Of a stretch of DNA of 64,000 bases, positions 24,234 through 35,609 are shown piece by piece. The position numbers and the translations under genes are program-made. Origin of the DNA: Oxytricha trifallax (taxonomy: Eukaryota > Ciliophora > Spirotrichea > Sporadotrichida > Oxytrichidae). Position 1 is the stretch's first letter. Each line of letters begins with the position of its first letter. The notes beneath the pieces are model-generated. The model had not been told where the DNA came from and did not search any database. It saw only the letters and a list, made by a program, of their open reading frames with translations. The stretch is from the NCBI GenBank assembly GCA_000711775.1, contig ARYC01001496.1:32333-96332 (forward strand), read 5' to 3'.

Positions 24234-26061
24234 ATGAAGAACTAATATACCAACTAAAACAACTAAGATATAAAGAGAAGGTAAAGAAAATTAAAGAAAA
24301 CAATTTATTCAAAGCCATCATATATTTTCTTTAGTTTTGACAATCAGTGGGATCAAAGAGACTATGGAAGCAACAACACTAGAAAAGAGCATGCATTTGA
24401 GTTCACAAACTAGAGATAAACCTCCTATGCTAACTCTAACTTTGAAAAGATACAGTAACAACAGAAGCAAACTAACTATGTGGATGGGTAATCTCCAAAG
24501 GATACCTTCAACTTTACATCCAATCTCATGTAAAACCAAAACAAGCAAAGCTACTAAAGCAAGTGGGAGGGCTCAAATGAGGAGAGCAGATTCAATTAAT
24601 CAGCTTCAGGGAAAGAATCAGGCAGTGGATATGGTGCTAATAGTAGTAACAAGAAGTTCAACTTTCAGTTTCGTGCTCCAAAGAAGCAGCAAAAAATCAG
24701 TGACTACCATCAAGATCTTGGAAGCAACAACTCTTCAGCATTTCTCCAGCAAAAGTCCACAGGACTAAACTATCAGCAATCTTCATTTGATTAGCAAACT
24801 GGCAGAGACAACTCATTAGCTTAAGTGTAGAAGCAATTGAGATTCGAAGATTTAACTATTGATGAGAAGAGTGAAAGTGAGGACATGGAGTTAAATCTTA
24901 CTTAACTTGAACTATTTTCTAGAGATCCAGAGTCAAAAAGTTCTAACTTCCATTAAGACTAGAGAGAGGAAGTAAAGGTGAGAGATACTCATGGGCTCAA
25001 AGATTCTTATGAGGCTGGAAAGCAGTCATCTATGCATGATAGCAGCACTTACTCTGTAAGAATATTATGTCCTATAAATGTTATGTTAGTACGAAGATTT
25101 CATCCAATAATCAAATAAGAAAGGTAAAAATGAGGTCTAAATATAAGAGACAGGTCCAGGACACAACAAATACCAATCTTATTTGAAAAACATGCAGTAG
25201 ATTAAGCAATCAAATCCACCAGCTAGTTCTGATAACCTTGCTAAGTATGCTTACTAGCCATAACCTGCCAACTAGATCTCGTAATTATTGCTCTTGTAAC
25301 ATTTTATAGTGATTTTAAAAAGAACGATGAGGAGAAGAATCCAAAGAAGAGAAGCTGGGATGAGTTTTTTATGCCAAAGTAAGAAGAGAAGCAATCTTCA
25401 GGAGATTTAAAGCATAATTAAAATCTATTCTTCTCTAATTCAGCTATGGTTGAGTCAAAGAAGAAGCCAGTCAACACCTTTACTTTTACCCCTTAACCTT
25501 CTACCTTATGTAACTATAATACAGATAATTAAACTTACATTTTTAGCTCTAGCTGATAACAGCCCCACATAACTCCCATACTTCGGTACTGCTCCAAGCA
25601 ATTCTGTTAGCACTCTTCAACACACCATGCCTATTATCAAAGAGGAGTCTAGATCCATTTAGACTTTGAACTAGATCTAGAAAAGCCTTGATAAAATGCG
25701 AGAGTTTACATAGGAGAAGAGAAGGATTATAGAGGCTGAACAACAACAAAAAACTCCAGACTATGAACTTGAGAATAAGTTTGAAAATTTACTCTTGAAA
25801 GTCAGAGCTTAGAATGTCTAAACACTTAGTAAGTTCTAATGATTATCGTCATTTGTAAAATCTTATGCAATTTTAGGTGAGTAGAAAGCTGCTTTTGTTT
25901 CTAGTGTTTAGCAAAGTTTGGCTTGGAAATCTGGTATGACAGAGAAGCTCATGAAACTAGATAAAAATACCCACATCAAGAGATAAAGTTTGCAAGTTCA
26001 AACTCATCAAGAAGCCAAGTAGATCAAATCTAATGATGGTAGAGATGCTAGATTTTATTGA
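24234..26061 (+). CDS. Gln/Asn/Ser-rich protein, unknown
   Basis: ATG 24234, MKNQYTNQNNQDIKR, then an intron to SFDNQWDQRDYGSNN. Further GT-AG introns (near 25060-25093, 25280-25308, 25510-25546 and 25831-25875) all keep phase; no IES is needed. The N-terminal half is rich in Gln, Asn, Ser and aromatic residues (NFQFRAPKKQQ), the middle acidic (LTIDEKSESEDMELNLTQLE), the C-terminal part charged and helical (LDKMREFTQEKRRIIEAEQQ). Composition recalls nucleoporin-like or RNA-associated proteins, but no family motif is visible. Stop TGA 26059-26061. Confidence 0.7.
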
Positions 26062-26219
26062 TTTGATTATTGAGTGATAGATATTCCCCTGATTCAATTC
26101 ATTTTTTTATCATTTTATAAATTATATAAACCAATTAAATATGATTTAACATAAAAAAATGATTTAAATTTAAAAATTAATAATCATTTTTAATTGAGAA
26201 CAGTTATTTTTATATTTTA

Positions 26220-26239
26220 AATACAGTTAAATTAGGGAA
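26220..26239 (-). repeat. scrambled-gene pointer, LRR gene, copy 1
   Basis: AATACAGTTAAATTAGGGAA. An identical 20-bp copy lies at 37893-37912 in the same orientation. The frame of the LRR gene crosses both copies in the same phase. Confidence 0.93.
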
Positions 26240-27294
26240 CTTCTCTTCTATTCCTAATATAGATATAATCCCATTGCCTTGTAAACTTAAAAACTCCAAC
26301 TCAGGCAAGTCAACAAACCCCTCGATTGTTTACATATCTTTAAACACTTTATTTATGGATAGTCTCTATATCAAAGGCAATTAGTTTGAATTATTTTAAT
26401 TTCTTACATATAGTCCAGGAGTTGATGCTAGAAACATTAAATCTTATTGAGGATATTTCAGCTCAATTTCATCTAAGTATAAATTCTGCAGTTTTATGCA
26501 ATTCTAAAAAGCCTCTTGAGGTATGTTTGTTATGGGATTTCCACTTAAATTTATCTCCTCTACCTAAATTAAAAGTTTAGTAATCACCATTCTTTTTTGA
26601 CTTACATTAGGGAAATGCTAAAGCTATTTCAAATTCTTAATTTTATTTCTACCAGCTTAGATCTCCTTGAGCTCAATCATTGGCTCTGTGACTCCCCCAT
26701 AAATATATAAATCCTCCAGTAAATTCCCAGTTACCTGTAATATCTCCAGTTTCCTCAAATATTTCAAATTCTCCAACTGCTTAATTTTATTGTGATCGAG
26801 CACAAGAACTCTTAAATTTGGTAATTTATTCAGATTTTCCATCGTTTCTATGCGATTGTAACTTAAATTCAATTCTCTAAGTTCTTTTAAGGTGTCTAAA
26901 TTGTTGATTTTTTGTAGTTTATTGAAGGAGAGGTCAAGTGTTTTGAGGTTTGTGAATTATTTCAGCATTACGTTTCCAGCATCGATGAAAGTTACGCCTT
27001 CTGAAATTATCTGCAAATCGATTTATTAGTTGCATATGATGTATTTGAATAATAGGAAAAAATTCTATAGAATTGAGTTTTAAAGTATTTATGCAAATCG
27101 GTTAATTTAGCGTAATCTCTTGTCATAGCACACTTAAAAACAAGTGCTTCATCAATAAGTTGCTATTTATTTTCTTCTTTTTCATCTTCATCGTAAGAAG
27201 ATGCAGCTTTTGGAAATTATGTTAAGGTTTTGTTAAAATTAGAGCCTGTGGATGTAAAGAGAGGGGTGTGCAAAGACTATTTTCTTGCTTCCAT
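26220..27294 (-). CDS. leucine-rich-repeat protein, block 1 (first part of scrambled gene)
   Basis: ATG 27294. After an IES (27012-27100) and an intron the frame runs through at least eight LRRs, such as LKTLDLSFNKLQKINNLDTL, LRELNLSYNRIETMENLNKL and LEFLSLQGNGI. It ends in the middle of a repeat, FPNLTV, exactly at the 20-bp pointer 26220-26239. The next residues, LDLSQNRIFSVENVDIL, are encoded at 37892 and downward on the same strand. For a minus-strand gene the later part should lie at lower coordinates, so the two blocks are in permuted order. Confidence 0.92.
27012..27100 (-). other. IES, pointer CGATTTGCA
   Basis: Plus-strand TGCAAATCG at 27012-27020 and 27092-27100. Removal of 80 bp joins DYAKLTDLQ to IISEGVTFIDAGN in frame; the retained segment does not read through in phase. 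Confidence 0.87.
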
Positions 27295-27491
27295 ATTTTT
27301 CTTACTTATTTCTTAAATACTTTTAAAGTATATTATAATATTCATTTTGTAATTTTCAAAAGTAATTTGAAAAATTGTATGATATAAGAAATTTTTTAAT
27401 TTTTACTATCATTATTTATATCTTCCTTGTTTTTTATGAACAGCTCAGAATTGAAATAGTATAATAATAATAATAAATTTAGAGTAATTAA

Positions 27492-28992
27492 ATGGCTAAT
27501 TTGCGTTTTAAGCTCTTATAATCGAAACTAGCTTGGTTTCTACGAGAATTATCAATTGGTCAACATGAGACAGGCTTGTACTACAAACGAAAGAGAGAAA
27601 TAGCTTCAATAGGGGGAGGTATTATTACTATTTTTGCCTTACTCTACTTAATTATGATGGGGTCTTCACTTGTGAATGATGCCAAAGAACGAAAAGACAT
27701 TCACATTACTAGATCTTATGACTACAAGGATATTGCTGAATTCAAAGTCACTTTCAAGTAATTGTTTGAGCAATTGAATACTTAAATATCAATTGTATAG
27801 AGGGATTTAAGTAGCTCACCAGAGTTGCTATCATGTGACAATTTTCATAATAAAATCATGATATATAGTTTTACATGAGCATCTCTAATTGGAAAGAAAT
27901 GTATTGGTACAACATGACTTGCACAAAAGTATAAAATTACCTGCAAATTGGTTTCAATCTCACTAGAAACATTGATGAGTATAACTCATTTGTCTCTCAA
28001 GATGACATTCTTTAACAAATATATCGTGTTTATTTTAGTCAAATTTGATCCAAATTTCAGCACAGATAATTTCTACGTTTTCTTCTAATCAGACAGCTTC
28101 TTTTTTAATGGGAATTATATGTAAAAAAACGATTTTATAACTCTACCTATGAGATTTAAGAATTAGCATGTTATCAATTTAGGAACTACCATTGTTAAAA
28201 CTACTGAATCACTTTGGTAATTAGACAGTGATTTTGAGAAATAACAAACGTTTTATACCATGAGAGATCCAAATTACATTAATAAGTGTAATCATCTGAT
28301 TTGTATGGCTTTTAGTTTCAATAGATTCTTTTAAAACTAAAACAAATATGATTATCCATAAATAAATCGATTAATATTTATATTTTTTAGTCAATTTTCA
28401 TCCTTCCTATCATGTGATGACCATCTCTAATGTAATTATTCAAGATGACTTAGTTTATGTGTAAATTTCCACAATTGATCCATAATTATATAATCTTTTT
28501 AATTTAACTCCTTACCAACTTACAACTATAATCAGTTCCAAGACAACACCCTCTAAATGGCTTTTTTAATCATTATTATTTTAAAACTAGCCAACAGAGA
28601 CTATATTTCTATAGCCAGCTTCATACTTCGCAGCACTCTCTAAATTAGGCGGTCACCTCAGTATAATATCACTTCTTGCCATTATACTAGGGATGTACCA
28701 CAAAATCAGCTTTGAGAAAGAATTAAACATCAAGTTACAAGAGAAAATGCAGGATTTACAAGATTAAAACAGTCCTGATAAAACTGTGAAAAATACAGAA
28801 ATTGTCTAGGATATTATTAGTTTTGAAAGATTATTGGAAATAGGGGTTAAATAGTAAAATAATACTACAAAACATGACTAAGAGGATGGAAATGATATGA
28901 AGAATGCTAATGGGTAGAGTAAAAAACATGGATAATCTAATAATGGTAATTATCATCTTTTGAACTTTGAAATTGAACCTTAATAGAAGTGA
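27492..28992 (+). CDS. two-pass membrane protein of a ciliate-type family
   Basis: ATG 27492. N-terminal KLLQSKLAWFLRELSIGQHE then YYKRKREIASIGGGIITIFA gives a first membrane span shortly after the start. A long extracytoplasmic region follows, then a second span near the C-terminus (LSIISLLAIILGMYHKISFE), a coiled segment and a polar tail ending at TGA 28990. This layout (short N-terminus, TM, large loop, TM, polar tail) is common in ciliate membrane proteins of unknown function. The frame slips near 27870, 27990 and at a T6 run (28383-28388), probably base-call errors, so the middle of the protein is approximate. Confidence 0.6.
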
Positions 28993-29139
28993 TGATAAAA
29001 CATTCAAATATCATATTTAAGTTACATGAAGCTCACAAAATTCTTGACTATATAATTGAATCAATGATTATGCGTGTGATTGATATAAATTAGTTGTCAA
29101 TAATTTAAATATATAAGTATAATTATAGATTAAAATCAA

Positions 29140-32100
29140 ATGTGGACTAACTTTGCAACAGGCTAGGGTGAAGATAATAAATCACAACACTCCAATGAAG
29201 ATGATGGTTTTGATGATTTTGGTGATGGTGGCAGCAACTGGGCTGATGCATCAGCATGGGCAAATCCAGTAATAGACACAGCAGTAAATACCCAAATAGA
29301 TGCCAAAATAGAAACTGATTAGGCAATAATAGAATCATAAAAAGATGCAAATGACGATAAAAATGATAAGGAAAGTGATGATGGAAGTGATGGTTTTGGA
29401 GCAAATTGGGCGAGTGAGAATTAATTTCCCTAGTAATAAGACAATAATGACGGTGATGAATAACCTTCTTGGCAAAATGAATTCAAAGCAGATAAAGACA
29501 TTAATGCCGATCAGATAATAGGTGGTGGGGATTATAATAGTGAAGATAAAACCAATATTGTTCCTGATTGGGCCTAGACTTAGTTATTTGCTGATAACAA
29601 TTAGAAGCATGAAGAGAAGCAAAATTCTAAATAGGATGATGAAGAGGAGGATGGATTTGGTTGGCACACTGGTGATTAAAATGCAGATGAGGAGAAGAAG
29701 GATGATGATGAAGAAGAAGATTGGGCATCCTCTGCTTTCTAATAATTTAATTCTCCTCAAAATGTAGAACCAACTGATGGTAGTAATTCCGTACTAGTTG
29801 AAACTTAAATCACTTAAAATCAAGAAGAATAGAAGCAAGAACTAAATCAAATATATGATTAATCATCCCAGAATCAGCAAATTGATGTATCAAATCCTAA
29901 GGTGGAAGAGAAATCTACTCCAATAATGAACTAATAATAGCCTGATTCTTCGTTAAATTTGCAAATAGATTTAGTTGATCAGGATTCCCAAGTCGCAAAT
30001 GCTGTAGTTGACTTAGATAAAGTAGGTTAATCAGTTTAAGTAATTAAGGAAACTACTATTCCCATTATTGATAGTCCAAAATCAGAGGGAAGTCATGATT
30101 GGGCAAAGCAATTCGTAGTATCAGATGAAATTCCAAATGATATACCTTAAACACAAGATGATGCTAATAATCTACCAATATAAACAACTGATAAGATAAT
30201 TGGTAACTCCTACTCCGATGATATTTATAATGAGAATGTTAATGTTGAGGATGATAAAGTATAAACATAATAAGTTGTAGCTTAGGATGATGAAATTATA
30301 GACAATAATGTTTAAATGTTAATAGGTAATAAAAGTAAAGATGATGATGATGTTAAAAAAGATGAAGATCCTGATTAAAAAGATCCAAAAGAAAATTAAT
30401 AAATAGATAGTAATGATTCATATTTAAAAGAAGTGGTTAAACAAGAGGATATAGATAATGGCAATGATATATTTCAAGAGGAAAATATTAGTGTTAAATA
30501 ATAGGCATTAATTGAATAGAACAATAGTTAACCCCAGAACCCCTAATTTTAATATTTTTAATTAATCTATTGTTTTTTTAAATAGTTATTATAAGAGATG
30601 GCTATGATAAATCAAAAAAACGAGAATTAATTGTATTACTTAATTTAATTCCCTCAAATTTATTTATTAAAATTAAGATTTTAGAGTTTTTTTAAAATCA
30701 TTCATTAATTTTTTTCATATAAAATTAATAAAGTGTTAAAATTTTATAATTATGGCTTAAAAATCAAATATCTTACTTGTATAATATTTTTGAATAAATT
30801 ATTTTTTAATGGAAACATATATGGTTAATGTTTTAATAGAAAAGGAATAAATGAATCCTATTCCATAACCTTAATAAAATCAATAAGAAACAACATAGAT
30901 TGATTCCACATTTAAACCTATTGAGCCATCCTCATTTATAAGTTAAAACTTAGATGAACTTACTGAGCAAATAGGTCAAGCCCTATAATTTAATGAAAAT
31001 GATGACTAAGAAGCTGATGGAGATATAAAAGTAGAAATTACTGATAACATCGATGTAAGTAATAATTCAAATACAAACTAACAAATACATAAGAATGATG
31101 AGTAACTTAATCAAATAGAGGTAAAGAACGATTAGCAATAGAATCAGCATAAAGACAGCATTGATGAAGAGTTTTCTTGGGCACATCAAGTAGACTAAAT
31201 TCATTCTCAACATGATGAAATCATACTAGAAGATAACCAAAAATAAGAAGATGTTAATGATAGTCAACAGGTATACTAAGAATAAAATCAAGTTGATATT
31301 ACTGCTGCCAAAGATATTGATCAGATTGAAACTGTGAAATAAGATGAAGAAGTTAAAACAAGTGCAAATGACCAGCAGAATGATGATAAAGTAGAAGCAT
31401 AAACCCAACTAAATGACAAACTCAAGAATGATACTGAATAGGATGATGAAGAAAATGACTGGACTAATTAAATGATATTTGGCGCAAATTAAAAGGATGA
31501 TGATGGCAATTTGAAGAAATAAGAATCCTCCAACATTTTTGACAAACAAGAAAGCTAATAGGATTAAGATGATAAAAAGGATTAAGAAGAAGATGATGAT
31601 GGTTTTGGGACTGATTGGGCAACTTCCACTTTTACCGACACCAACAATCAGTAAACAAAGACCGATGTTTAAGTTGAAGAATTAACTTAGGCTGCTTATG
31701 ATATCTAATAAAATTTTGTCGATCCATCTCAAGATCCAGCTGTTCTGTTGAATCAATTGAATAGTGTAACTTTATAAGAAGAAGAGAAACTGTAACAAAG
31801 TGATACACCCAATGATTAAAATCAAATCCAAGATTGGACAAATGGAGTTAACAATCTCATCGATGATAAGTAGGATGATGAGGATGATGATGGCTTCGGC
31901 ACTAGCTGGGCCACACCTGCATTCTAAGAACCACTGTAACAGACTGACATAAAGCAAGACAATATTGATGATTAGGCCAAAGATTTAGAAGATAATTTGG
32001 TTGTAAATCCAACAAAAGATGATAGTCAAAATTTGAATTTCGGTTATTAAAATCCATGGGGAGATATATATATAGTTATCAAATGTATAGTTTGGAATTT

Positions 32101-34839
32101 ATTATTTTAATTACACACCTTAATTCAGAAATAATTAAAATTAAGAATTTTAATCTTATCATTTATAAAAAGAGAGTAATACTAGATTTTAGCAAAAGTT
32201 TTCAAAAATGGCTATTAGAAGAATTTCAGTCAATTTTATGCAATTTTTTCAATATTTGTTTGCTAAAATTTTATAATCAAAATTATAGTATTCTACTTTC
32301 AATGAATAATTATTACTTTCATTATACTTATTTATCATTATTGAATTTCCTAATTCTGATTATATATAAGGATAATATTATTTATTTTTATTAGATGATA
32401 CGTAATAAGAAGAGGATAAAGAAAGCAATAAATCTGATGCTGATATACCAGATTGGGCAAGAGCTAGTTCTGTATGAGACAGCAATCAACAAGATTAAGT
32501 TGCTTCTCCAAAATAATCAAAAGATACTGATGAAGACAAGGAAGATAGCAAGTAAGGTGGCTACTAAAATATGAAAGAAGAAGAATCTGAAGAGGATGAG
32601 GATAATGGATTCGAAGAATTTGAGGATGCTGCACCTGCATAGAAGGTTGATGAATAAAAACAGAACATTGTTATCCAATCTGATACTAAGAAATAAAATA
32701 GTGATAATGAGGAGGAGGAAGAAGAAGACAATTAGGGGTGGGCTAACGCATTTGGAGTAGATAAAGACAAGGATGAAGATTAAGATGGTTTTGATGATTT
32801 CGAAGATGCTCCAGTTACTACTTAGCAAATTGAAGATTAAAAAAGCGAAGAAGATAATAATGATGACAACAATGATGGTTGGGCCGGAGCTGATTGGGCA
32901 GCAGCATCGTTTACTGAAACAAAGAATGATTCAGATTAAAAACCTTAGCCTGAATCTGAATAGTAAAACAACAATTAAAGCGATGAAGAAGATGGCTTTG
33001 ATGATTTTGAGGATGCCTCCCAATCTCCATCGAAAGAAACTTAAAACGCCAACAAGTAACAATAAGATGATGATCAGTAGCATTTACAAATAGATGAAGA
33101 TGACTTTGATGAACTTGAAGAGGCACCACCTTAAGTATAAATCAACACAAAACTAAATCAAAACCAAGCTTAAAATGATGACAATGATGATGAAGAGGGT
33201 TTCGATGACTTTGAAGATGCACAAGAAGGAACAACCACTAAAACAGTAGAAGTGACAAATTAATTGAATCTTAAGGAAGTATCATCACCAATTAAAGTGT
33301 CTTAATTAAATCAGAAAGACCCCAATAAGATCAATACTCTGTTTGACATATATTCATCAACTGACTAGTTAAGAGATCATCTACAATTAGGCATTATGAA
33401 AATATACAAAGATAACAAAGCCTCCGATTATCTCAGCAAGACTTCGCTTACTACAGTCAAAGAGCTGCTGCCTGAAAACTAAAAACAGACTAATGACAAT
33501 GAATTGATTATAAACTCAGTTATTTGTTTTAAAATGACATGACTTCACTGACATTCTTGAGATAAAAAGATACAAATCTTAACAATTAAAGTTAACCCAA
33601 AGACTAGAGTTAAATTTAAGCAAATCTCGAAGAAATTGATACTTTCACAGATAAGCAGAACAAATCACACAAGCTTCTAATTCTCAAAGACATATTTTCA
33701 GCACAATAATAAGGACAGTCGTAAACCCTCCAGAAGTCTCAGTAGAAACAAAACGGTGAAATAAACACTCAGTATGACTTAGCAGTCAATGATCCTACAG
33801 TGAAATATTCCCTAAATAAGAAAGTCAATAGATAAAATGAGGCACTATTTTCGCTTAAATTTGATTTAGGAAATGAGGTGTAAAGTGTTCTACAGCCTTT
33901 TGAGAAATACATCAAAGAGTAAAGCTAGAAAGGTGCTAAATGGGATGGTGGGCAGAATATGTTCAGAGAACAAATTGTTAAAAAGTTTAAGATTCAGCTG
34001 CCAACAAAGAAAGATGTGGCTCCTACCTCATAATAGTCTTAGCAGAAAAGCTCACAAAGCCAAGAAGTTAACAATTCTTAATCGATAAACTAGCTTTAGT
34101 AGATAAATTAAGTCAGCGCTGATTCCCAAAAAGGTCAATCGAACACTGGTAATTTCCCGAATTAAAAAAGTGGGAAACAGGGGTTATAAGTGGATCCAAA
34201 CGCTGTAAAATCTTAGAATTACTAATAAAATCCAGATTCAGTTAGACCAAGCAGACAAGGGAAGAAAACGATAAACTTTATTGATGAAAACATAGATGGA
34301 AACTTTGACGAAGATTTTGACGATGAAGATGGTGACAGAGGTTATGACTAAACGTCCAATAGACAAGGAGGCATCAATGATAACAATTAAAGGTAAAATA
34401 CAGGCTACTACTCAGAGGAAGAAGATGAGGAAGAAAAGAAACAGGATGCCCATGGCGGTCAGATCGATGAAGACTTGTTTGGTACCAAGTCAATAAATAA
34501 ACAGCAACAAAATCAAGCCAATTAGGAGAACAAAGACTTCGTAAAAGATACTTTCGCTAAATTCGGCCTCAATATGAGCTTGTATAGTGGAGGTCAAGGA
34601 GCTGATCCCATTGCGTCTAACTAAACGCTATATAACTTCAATTATTATCAATCTATAAATTCTTGAATTATTTATAAGATGGTCCAAAGATGCAAGGGAG
34701 CATGGGAAGCATCCCATAACTGCCAACACAGTAGTAGCACAAAAATAAGAAAGTGCAGGCCATTCTTGATATGCTACCTGACTATGGATTCTTATTAGAT
34801 TCTAAGTTAGCTCTACCTTAAACTTTCTTTATGGAATGA
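29140..34839 (+). CDS. large acidic W/DF-motif protein, aftiphilin-like trafficking adaptor candidate
   Basis: Starts MWTNFATGQGEDNKSQHSNE. The protein is dominated by Asp/Glu/Gln/Asn with many repeats of two short motifs: DGFG-x-x-W-A and DGFDDFEDA (for example 32790-32812, 32995-33018 and 33198-33220). DDFGDF/WxxF-type motifs bind AP-adaptor ears, and the C-terminal LDMLPDYGFLLDSKLALP recalls the clathrin-binding end of aftiphilin. Four IESs (30549-30876, 32062-32396, 33492-33539, 34640-34672) must be removed. An in-frame TGA lies at 32475-32477 between ARASSV and DSNQQD. About 1,650 residues; stop TGA 34837-34839. The functional call is inference. Confidence 0.62.
30549..30876 (+). other. 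IES, pointer TTAATA
   Basis: TTAATA at 30549-30554 and 30871-30876, same codon phase. The 322 bp between are strongly AT-rich with T runs. Excision joins SQPQNPQFQ to QNQQETTQIDS. Confidence 0.65.
32062..32396 (+). other. IES, pointer AGAT
   Basis: AGAT at 32062-32065 and 32393-32396. The 331 bp between are AT-rich and encode hydrophobic, non-acidic residues unlike the gene. Excision joins FGYQNPWGD to DTQQEEDKESN. An intron using GTATAG and TTATTAG would also keep the frame, so IES versus intron is open. Confidence 0.6.
33492..33539 (+). other. IES, pointer AATGACA
   Basis: AATGACA at 33492-33498 and 33533-33539, same codon phase. Removal of 41 bp, which holds no usable splice pair, joins NQKQTND to MTSLTFLRQKD. 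Confidence 0.82.
34640..34672 (+). other. very short IES, pointer AATTATT
   Basis: AATTATT at 34640-34646 and 34666-34672. Removal of only 26 bp, including an in-frame TGA, joins LYNFNY to LQDGPKMQGSMG. Confidence 0.82.
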
Positions 34840-34970
34840 AAATAACAAGAAAAACAGTTAGATTGAGTTTTAGTATTAAAACAAATTTAATTTAGAATGT
34901 TTCTCACTAATTTTCATTTTTATTCTAATTTTATGCTTATAATTTTAATATTTTATTTATATATTTCTCT

Positions 34971-35378
34971 AAATAGAGAGAAGCAAGAGAATTCATCATA
35001 AAAGGAAACTCATATTCGATTAATTATTTTTCTATAGGTTTTGGACCATAATTTTCTCAATTTATATTTGATAGTATATATTTACTCATAATATGTTGCA
35101 ATCTCAAAGATAAAGAACTCTACAATAGTATTTAAGATGAGCTATAATAAAACATGTTATTCTATATAATTTTTTTTCTAAAAAGTAAGAAAGAGAGTCC
35201 TACAAGAATTCATTTAAGAATAATTATTTGATAATAATTCTTTGATTTTAAAGGAAGTTAGACTCAAAGAAACTCATCACCTCAGTATACAATAAAAAGC
35301 AGTGGAAATGGCCATAAATAACAACAATAATTTAATATATGTAATGTCTAAAATCAAAATACCTCTGCCTAGAAATGC
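34971..35378 (+). CDS. small protein gene, plus-strand part (last exon piece inverted)
   Basis: The clear coding part is KETHHLSIQQKAVEMAINNN followed by NNLIYVMSKIKIPLPRNA, ending at the pointer 35364-35378. The next residues, PAKKQ and a TGA, are on the minus strand at 35541-35523. Upstream, GAAACTCAT occurs in phase at 35005-35013 and 35269-35277, so 264 bp may be an IES and the protein would read REKQENSSQKETHHLSI. A competing reading without that excision (KRVLQEFIQEQLFDNNSLIL) is also open. The start codon is not identified and the family is unknown. Confidence 0.55.
35005..35277 (+). other. candidate IES, pointer GAAACTCAT
   Basis: Nine-bp repeat GAAACTCAT at 35005-35013 and 35269-35277, same codon phase, around AT-rich DNA. 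A third copy with one extra matching base (GAAACTCATC) lies on the minus strand at 36476-36485, which weakens the case. Confidence 0.4.
35364..35378 (+). repeat. inverted scrambled-gene pointer, copy 1
   Basis: TCTGCCTAGAAATGC. Its exact reverse complement lies at 35542-35556, as expected for two consecutive gene pieces on opposite strands. Confidence 0.8.
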
Positions 35379-35522
35379 ATCTATGATATTTAATATAGAA
35401 TTTGATCTGATATATAAATGACAAAAAGTTATCGAGTAAACTAATATACAAATAATTATGATTTTGTCTTATTTTATATTTATTTGCTATCAAAGATAAT
35501 TATACTAAAGATTAAGAATACA

Positions 35523-35556
35523 TCATTACTTTTTAGCAGGGGCATTTCTAGGCAGA
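35523..35556 (-). CDS. small protein gene, terminal piece on the minus strand
   Basis: Begins with the inverted 15-bp pointer (35542-35556) and continues CCT GCT AAA AAG TAA TGA on the minus strand. Joined to the plus-strand piece it yields SKIKIPLPRNAPAKKQ and a stop at 35523-35525. Confidence 0.65.
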
Positions 35557-35609
35557 ATAATTAGTATATATTTATTTATTATTTTAGTTCTTGGTTTTTA
35601 CTCGTTATT

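Noticed and set aside
29147..29404. His/Leu-rich minus-strand open frame
   Set aside because: Antisense of the Asp/Gly-rich repeats of the acidic gene; composition is a mirror artefact.
33883..33900. GTGTAAAG...CTACAG as a possible 18-bp intron
   Set aside because: The segment is a multiple of three, has no stop and reads VQSVLQ in character with its surroundings.
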